Below are positions 6,734 to 9,837 of a stretch of DNA of 9,837 bases, piece after piece. Under the pieces are notes generated by a model that made no database searches, was not told the origin of the DNA, and was given only the letters and a program-made list of their open reading frames with translations. The position numbers were made by a program, and so were the translations under genes. Origin of the DNA: JBBTVP01 sp038063175 (GTDB lineage: Bacteria > Patescibacteriota > Minisyncoccia > UBA6257 > 1-14-0-10-40-38); contig JBBTVP010000036.1 in NCBI GenBank assembly GCA_038063175.1, forward strand, positions 1-9,837, given 5' to 3'. How positions within the stretch are numbered: the first letter of the stretch is position 1; every line of letters starts with the position of its first letter.

Positions 6734-6886
6734 CTATTTCTTCCTAAAATCCGCCCAAAGCGAGAGAACGCCGAGTGCTAAGAAAAGTCCGGCTCCGAGC
6801 CAATTCTTTTTTTGGAGCGCTTCGATGAGTGCGATACCAAAGAAAATGATGAATACTACGAAGTTTGCGAACTTTATATTCTTCAT
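6734..6886 (-). CDS. Small membrane protein (50 residues), coupled to the DUF1905 gene
   Basis: A complete short frame begins at ATG 6886 (MKNIKFANF) and stops at TAG (6734-6736). It encodes two closely spaced hydrophobic helices (about 7-23 and 30-45) joined by a short QKKN turn, with a basic tail FRKK. Its ATG overlaps the TGA of the DUF1905 gene as ATGA (6883-6886), a strong sign of coupled translation. The same frame stays open further upstream to 7054, but that part overlaps the well-supported DUF1905 gene and is charged and low in hydrophobic residues, so the short start is preferred. Function is unknown. Confidence 0.65.
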   Translation of the reverse strand: MKNIKFANFVVFIIFFGIALIEALQKKNWLGAGLFLALGVLSLWADFRKK

Positions 6887-7209
6887 ATACGAATTATAAC
6901 TGAAAAACTTACTGTGTCCCCTTTCTTCACGCCTTCCTTTTTTCGCACCTCGACCTTGAGAGGTAAAAGGTAGCTTCCTGATTTCTTTTCCGGGAAAATT
7001 GATGTTTTCCAACTTGTCTTTCCTAAAGTAACTGTAACCGGCAGAGATCCCCATCCACGCTTCATCGCTTTAAAGCGTTCTTTTATTTCCGCGGATTCTT
7101 TTTTCGGAAGGGTAATAAAATACCAAGCCCCAGCTTGCCCTAAGCTTGTCGAATGGGCCATTCCCGGATAGAGCCACACGCCTGCCTTCATCCGGTATTC
7201 GTTTTTCAT
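6883..7209 (-). CDS. DUF1905 domain protein
   Basis: This 108-residue protein matches the DUF1905 family, a small beta-barrel domain of unknown function often found alone or fused to YdeI/OmpD-associated-type domains. Family landmarks are GAWYFITLPKK (27-37), the RGWGSLPVTVTLGKTSWKTS segment (51-70), SIFPEKKSGSYLLPLK (70-85) and VRKKEGVKKGDTVSF (88-102). The length is normal for a single-domain member. The start is ATG at 7209; a second ATG six codons in is a possible alternative, and neither has a strong ribosome site. It is followed by a 50-residue membrane protein in ATGA overlap. Confidence 0.82.
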   Translation of the reverse strand: MKNEYRMKAGVWLYPGMAHSTSLGQAGAWYFITLPKKESAEIKERFKAMKRGWGSLPVTVTLGKTSWKTSIFPEKKSGSYLLPLKVEVRKKEGVKKGDTVSFSVIIRI

Positions 7210-7323
7210 GTTTAGATGTTGACTGCGGTGTGTCGCGGTCTAGAACTTACCGTATGCAAGCAGTATAAGGATTTCTTGATGGTCGTTCTAGGTTTCGATT
7301 CGAGGTATCTCGGTCGGGGTCAA
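7210..7323. other. Intergenic region between the DUF1905 and GH19 genes
   Basis: I see no gene here. On the minus strand TATACT (7262-7267) is a possible -10 for the DUF1905 gene, about 50 bases before its ATG, without a good -35. CTAGAAC (7240-7246) and GTTCTAG (7285-7291) form an inverted repeat around that element. The 10-mer CAGTATAAGG (7261-7270) recurs at 7340-7349, and both copies are followed by a T-rich stretch ending TTGA. Confidence 0.4.
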
Positions 7324-7371
7324 AATGAGACAAATGAGACAGTATAAGGCCTTTTTGAGACTGTCTCATTT
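7324..7371 (-). repeat. TGAGAC repeat cluster with a perfect 12-base inverted repeat; possible terminator of the GH19 gene
   Basis: AATGAGACA is repeated in tandem at 7324-7332 and 7333-7341. AAATGAGACAGT (7332-7343) pairs perfectly with ACTGTCTCATTT (7360-7371) across a 16-base loop. The right arm region TGAGACTGTCTCA (7356-7368) is itself palindromic. TGAGAC therefore occurs four times: 7326, 7335 and 7356 on the plus strand, and 7363-7368 in reverse. The outer arm ends in the TGA stop codon of the GH19 gene. A hairpin at a gene end suggests a terminator, but no clean T-run follows on the minus strand, only CATTTGTCTCATTTTG. Confidence 0.7.
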
Positions 7372-8255
7372 CAAGCGATACCTAGTACAGTTTTTGCTTT
7401 TTCGTAATACTTCATCCGGTCGTCTAAACCGATAGTACCGCCATTAATCTTTTTCGTGATACCGATAAAATCAGAGGCATCGGCGAAAGCATTGAGCGAA
7501 CGGCTATCCCAGTACCACGCTCCTGACCGGAAGGCATGCAACGTTTGTTCAAGAAGTTCAGGTGAAGCTATTAAATCTAATCCCAATGCAATTCCACAAG
7601 ACTTGTAGTTGTCGCGGCCCGTTATTTGAATGATGCCTCGGCCTCTGTATTTCCAGCCGTCGCCGCTCGCCTCATTTCCATTGCCAATACGGTTGGAATA
7701 TGCACGGTTGGCGATTTTTTCTGGCTGGCGGGCGTATAAAGGTCCGGTTTCTTGCGTAAAGTGTTTCGGCCAAGTTCTTACAAGTGCGTCGGCTGAATAA
7801 TTAAGATTCTCGATGAATGCGGAGTAGCCGATAGATTCGTGTGCGGTTTGAGCAATAAATGCGGATTGCCGAAGCGGAGTTTTAATCGAAAATTCTTGCA
7901 TGGCACTATTGAGGGCATCGGTGAATTCATTTATCTTTGTAGCGGAGAGACGAGGAAGGATGCTCCGAAGATGGTCTGGCGTGATGGGTGAATATCCTAT
8001 TGAAGTCGTTGGAGGGTTTAACGGTACATCGACAGACATCTCTACATTCCCAGACCAAAAGTAATTTTCTTCTCCCGTTTTAAACCATTTAGAATTGCCA
8101 CCAATGTTTTCCCCATCCGTCACGAAGCCGATAAATTTTATTGTTTTACCGGAAGCCGTTTGGGTCGCGATAGGGACTTTTGTTGATGGCTGACCCTGTC
8201 GTAAATTGATTGATTTCAGGGTTCTTGCAACACCGTTTTGGGCAATGAAATTCAT
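7371..8255 (-). CDS. GH19 endolysin-like glycoside hydrolase with N-terminal SH3-like domain
   Basis: This is a 294-residue enzyme of glycoside hydrolase family 19, a group of chitinases and phage peptidoglycan hydrolases. Residues 1-72 form an SH3-like wall-binding domain (INLRQGQPSTKV, FVTDGENIGGNSKWFK, YFWSGNV). A linker (73-92) leads to the catalytic domain. E140 in TAHES and E149 in FIENLNY are the probable catalytic acids. ANRAYSNRIGNGNEASGDG (182-200) and YRGRGIIQITGRDNY (203-217) are typical of phage-type GH19 lysins. There is no signal peptide, so release would need a holin or cell death. The frame is open further upstream to 8348, but the ATG at 8255 overlaps the TGA of the previous gene (ATGA, 8252-8255) and begins the SH3-like domain, so it is preferred. 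Confidence 0.9.
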   Translation of the reverse strand: MNFIAQNGVARTLKSINLRQGQPSTKVPIATQTASGKTIKFIGFVTDGENIGGNSKWFKTGEENYFWSGNVEMSVDVPLNPPTTSIGYSPITPDHLRSILPRLSATKINEFTDALNSAMQEFSIKTPLRQSAFIAQTAHESIGYSAFIENLNYSADALVRTWPKHFTQETGPLYARQPEKIANRAYSNRIGNGNEASGDGWKYRGRGIIQITGRDNYKSCGIALGLDLIASPELLEQTLHAFRSGAWYWDSRSLNAFADASDFIGITKKINGGTIGLDDRMKYYEKAKTVLGIA

Positions 8256-8500
8256 ATGCGTGGAAATTTCCAGTATGGCCAAAACCCGCTTGCATAAAAT
8301 AATCCCCCGGTAAGCAGGTAAGCGATGAGGTGAATTAAGTAAAACCACGGATCGCCGAATACTTCAGCCCCCCAGAATCTATATCCGACGAGAATTATCG
8401 AGGAATGGATGAGTAAGCGGGTAAGCCCGCTGATGAAGCGGTTACTATCGGGCGTAAGCCCGTTCCTCGATCTAAAGTTTTTCTTCCAGTGTTTTTTCAT
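8252..8500 (-). CDS. Small two-helix membrane protein, holin-like by position
   Basis: This 82-residue protein has a basic N-terminus (KKHWKKNFRSR), a first hydrophobic segment at about 28-47 (LLIHSSIILVGYRFWG) and a second at about 52-70 (WFYLIHLIAYLLTGGLFYAS), then a short aromatic and basic tail. Size and topology fit a class II-like holin, and the next gene is an endolysin-type enzyme without a signal peptide, in ATGA overlap. No holin family signature is recognised, so the name rests on position and shape. Its start overlaps the end of the zinc-ribbon gene by 29 bases. Two short GC-rich hairpins lie in its 5' part (8416-8431 and 8449-8462). Confidence 0.68.
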   Translation of the reverse strand: MKKHWKKNFRSRNGLTPDSNRFISGLTRLLIHSSIILVGYRFWGAEVFGDPWFYLIHLIAYLLTGGLFYASGFWPYWKFPRI

Positions 8501-9590
8501 CGCTACGTTTTCTTTCTTTAACTCTTATGAGTTCCACTAAGTCATCTTCTCGCTCGTACGCTCGGAGTCGTCCTGAAAGAAAACCGACTCGATAGGAAAC
8601 GCCTTCGCTCATAAGTCGCCAGTTGGTATCCGCGAGCGTTTTCCGTAGAAGGCGTTCCAGGTCATAGGAGCTTTCCCGATCGGTTCGTTCGGATTTCGTA
8701 TCTTGGAGCGTAAAGGGCAGGAATACGTCTTTCCCCATATCGGGAATCCCGAACTGAAGGCGCGCGTAGCCGGCTACCTCCAAAGCAGGAGCAAGGAGCT
8801 TCTCCAGTTCGATTACGGTAAGTTTCTTCAATTTTTCGGCTTTCTCGTATAGCTCCTTGTGCTTTTCCTTCTCTTGTTCCTTTTTGAGAATTTCCGAGAA
8901 AGCTTCGAGGCGAATCTTCGTGTCAAAATACTGCTTCCCTTGTTCTTCGGTGAAGCAGAAGCGCTTACGATCTGCTTCGAATGTCTTATCTTTTATCTCC
9001 GTCTTCGGAGTGAGGTCGAGAGTACTAGTACGAGCAAAACCGCAGGAAGCGCAGGTTTCGGTTGTGGTAATGACATCGCCATCACGCACATCGGTATCAG
9101 TAAGTGAGTGTTCGCACTTCGGACATTTTGGAATCGTACGCTTCCACTCCTCACCGTTATCGAAAAACGCTCGCCGGGGGAGATGTCCCAGGGGGCAGTC
9201 GTACATAAAGAGGATTCGTTCTCGCTTCTCCAACCCCCAATCGTGGATATCCTTATATGTCGCCGTCATGAGACTGTGGCAGATGAGGCATCGGATATTC
9301 GCGGGAGCGATGGTCGACGCGAGAAGCCGATCCTTTTCCTCATCGCGCCGCATCCATTCTCGGATGGTTTCCGCCTTCCGTTCGTGCTGCTGCCCGGATA
9401 TGCAGTAGAGCGCGATTCCGGAAATGATTTTCTCCGCGCTCTTTTGACCTTTCTTGCTTATTTGTTTTCCTTTCAGAATGAGCGGCGTCGAATCCTTGTT
9501 GAGTATTTCTTCCCAGTGGCGGCAATGCTCGACGGTAATGCGGTCCCAAAGGTCGATATATTCCTGTTCGGATTTGAGATATTTTTGCAT
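8472..9590 (-). CDS. Two-zinc-ribbon protein of unknown function
   Basis: I do not recognise this 372-residue protein. Residues 1-95 are charged and helical. Two zinc-binding modules follow: C101-x2-C104 with C132-x3-H136, and C156-x2-C159 with C180-x2-C183 (KCPKCEHS, CASCGF). Residues about 205-265 form a K/E-rich probable coiled coil. The C-terminal region (about 266-350) has a compact pattern, AGYARLQFG, LERLLRKTLADTNWRLMS and YRVGFLSGRLRAYE, which looks like a folded domain. The protein is cytoplasmic and possibly nucleic-acid binding. ATG at 9590 has a good ribosome site (AGGGA, 8 bases upstream). It is the first gene of a three-gene overlapping unit with the membrane protein and the GH19 enzyme, so it might regulate or accompany lysis; that is inference. 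Confidence 0.82.
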   Translation of the reverse strand: MQKYLKSEQEYIDLWDRITVEHCRHWEEILNKDSTPLILKGKQISKKGQKSAEKIISGIALYCISGQQHERKAETIREWMRRDEEKDRLLASTIAPANIRCLICHSLMTATYKDIHDWGLEKRERILFMYDCPLGHLPRRAFFDNGEEWKRTIPKCPKCEHSLTDTDVRDGDVITTTETCASCGFARTSTLDLTPKTEIKDKTFEADRKRFCFTEEQGKQYFDTKIRLEAFSEILKKEQEKEKHKELYEKAEKLKKLTVIELEKLLAPALEVAGYARLQFGIPDMGKDVFLPFTLQDTKSERTDRESSYDLERLLRKTLADTNWRLMSEGVSYRVGFLSGRLRAYEREDDLVELIRVKERKRSDEKTLEEKL

Positions 9591-9613
9591 TTAGCTTTTC
9601 CCTAATGTTAAAC

Positions 9614-9642
9614 GAAAACACCCATTCAAAACAGGTGTTTTC
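9614..9642 (-). terminator. Hairpin between the right-edge gene and the zinc-ribbon gene, likely terminator
   Basis: GAAAACACC (9614-9622) pairs perfectly with GGTGTTTTC (9634-9642) over 9 bp with an 11-base loop. Read on the minus strand, the 3' arm ends TGTTTTC and is followed by GTTTAAC, which fits a rho-independent terminator for the gene entering from the right. It sits just 23 bases before the ATG at 9590, so the unit D promoter would have to overlap it, or the hairpin could act as an attenuator. Confidence 0.6.
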
Positions 9643-9760
9643 ATGGACGGTGCGATCTTTTGGGCGCTATTTCAGTTAGGCATGGCGGGCTCGATTTTAG
9701 GCACCCATCACGCCCAAACCGAGCAAGCTCTACCTACTCGATCAGCTTTTCCAAGGAACC
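9643..9760. other. Non-coding stretch upstream of the zinc-ribbon gene
   Basis: Between the hairpin and the end of the right-edge gene I see no convincing gene. A 43-codon plus-strand frame (9643-9774) has no family features. The sequence GGTAGAGCTTGCTC on the minus strand recalls a tRNA D-arm, but the T-arm and acceptor stem do not form. A promoter for the zinc-ribbon gene may lie here; no clear -35/-10 pair was found. Confidence 0.3.
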
Positions 9761-9837
9761 TTAATTCGGGGTAGATTTCCGATGTTCGCGAACCAGTACT
9801 CTTTTGCCGTTTACTTTTCGGTAGTGCCTGCGAACCT
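9761..9837 (-). CDS. C-terminal tail of a gene entering from the right edge (partial)
   Basis: One minus-strand frame is open from the window edge to a TAA (9761-9763) and encodes VRRHYRKVNGKRVLVREHRK followed by STPN. This basic tail with an RHYRKVNGK core resembles C-terminal ends of proteins I associate with Patescibacteria and phages, which is why this frame is preferred over another open one here. Only 24 residues are visible, so no function can be given. The hairpin at 9614-9642 would be its terminator. Confidence 0.45.
   Translation of the reverse strand, partial: VRRHYRKVNGKRVLVREHRKSTPN

Noticed and set aside
6734..7054. 106-codon version of the small membrane gene
   Set aside because: The first 56 codons overlap the DUF1905 gene in another frame and lack hydrophobic structure; the ATG at 6886 with ATGA coupling is better.
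7285..7310. T-loop-like TTCGATTC in the intergenic region
   Set aside because: Flanking bases do not pair as a 5-bp T-stem and no other tRNA arms are found.
8256..8348. 31-codon N-terminal extension of the GH19 gene
   Set aside because: It overlaps the membrane-protein gene and precedes the SH3-like domain; the ATG at 8255 is coupled to the upstream stop.
8857..9605. Overlapping plus-strand frames (8857-9408, 8859-9107, 9108-9605)
   Set aside because: All are antisense to the zinc-ribbon gene, whose paired cysteines and ribosome site support the minus strand.
9680..9760. tRNA-like sequence on the minus strand (GGTAGAGC segment)
   Set aside because: No acceptor stem, anticodon arm or T-arm with TTCRA can be folded at the right distances.
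9643..9774. 43-codon plus-strand frame beginning ATGGACGGTGCG
   Set aside because: No ribosome site and no family features, and it overlaps the tail of a likely minus-strand gene.

Overview
The window looks like chromosomal DNA of a small-genome bacterium, most likely a member of the Candidate Phyla Radiation (Patescibacteria/Parcubacteria type). This is inferred from three things: very compact gene packing with many ATGA or TAATG stop/start overlaps, many small unrecognised membrane or basic proteins, and a basic C-terminal protein tail at the right edge of a kind I associate with this group. TGA is used as a normal stop (for example after the GH19 gene), so there is no sign of a recoded genetic code. 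No rRNA, tRNA, CRISPR array or insertion sequence was found.

Layout. Positions 1-1863 (+) hold an ABC exporter with fused membrane and ATPase domains. It ends at a rho-independent terminator (1900-1928) and converges on a minus-strand block. That block reads right to left in five transcription units. (A) 5478 to 1927: a two-helix membrane protein, two tandem M14 carboxypeptidase paralogues, a PD-(D/E)XK nuclease with four cysteines, a DUF167 protein and a nucleoside 2-deoxyribosyltransferase-like protein. (B) 6672 to 5557: a DpnI-family restriction endonuclease with two small unknown proteins. (C) 7209 to 6734: a DUF1905 protein coupled to a 50-residue membrane protein. (D) 9590 to 7371: a two-zinc-ribbon protein of unknown function, a small membrane protein and a GH19 endolysin-like enzyme, all overlapping. 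(E) The C-terminal tail of a gene that enters from the right edge (9761 onward).

How the genes may work together. Unit B is a defence cassette: DpnI cuts only adenine-methylated GATC, so it needs no protective methylase and implies that host GATC sites are unmethylated. Unit D has the arrangement of a phage lysis cassette: an enzyme without a signal peptide translated directly after a two-helix membrane protein. No phage structural gene is visible, so it could be a remnant or a domesticated lysis or cell-wall module. In unit A the upstream M14 paralogue has lost two zinc ligands and the catalytic glutamate while keeping the fold landmarks, so it looks like a pseudoenzyme next to an intact sister enzyme.

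Base composition is uneven. The ABC, M14, nuclease and zinc-ribbon genes look moderately GC-rich by eye. Unit B, the 126-residue membrane gene and the deoxyribosyltransferase gene are clearly AT-richer, which suggests separate acquisition. The most unusual non-coding sequence is 7324-7371, where four copies of TGAGAC build a perfect 12-base inverted repeat that ends in the stop codon of the GH19 gene.
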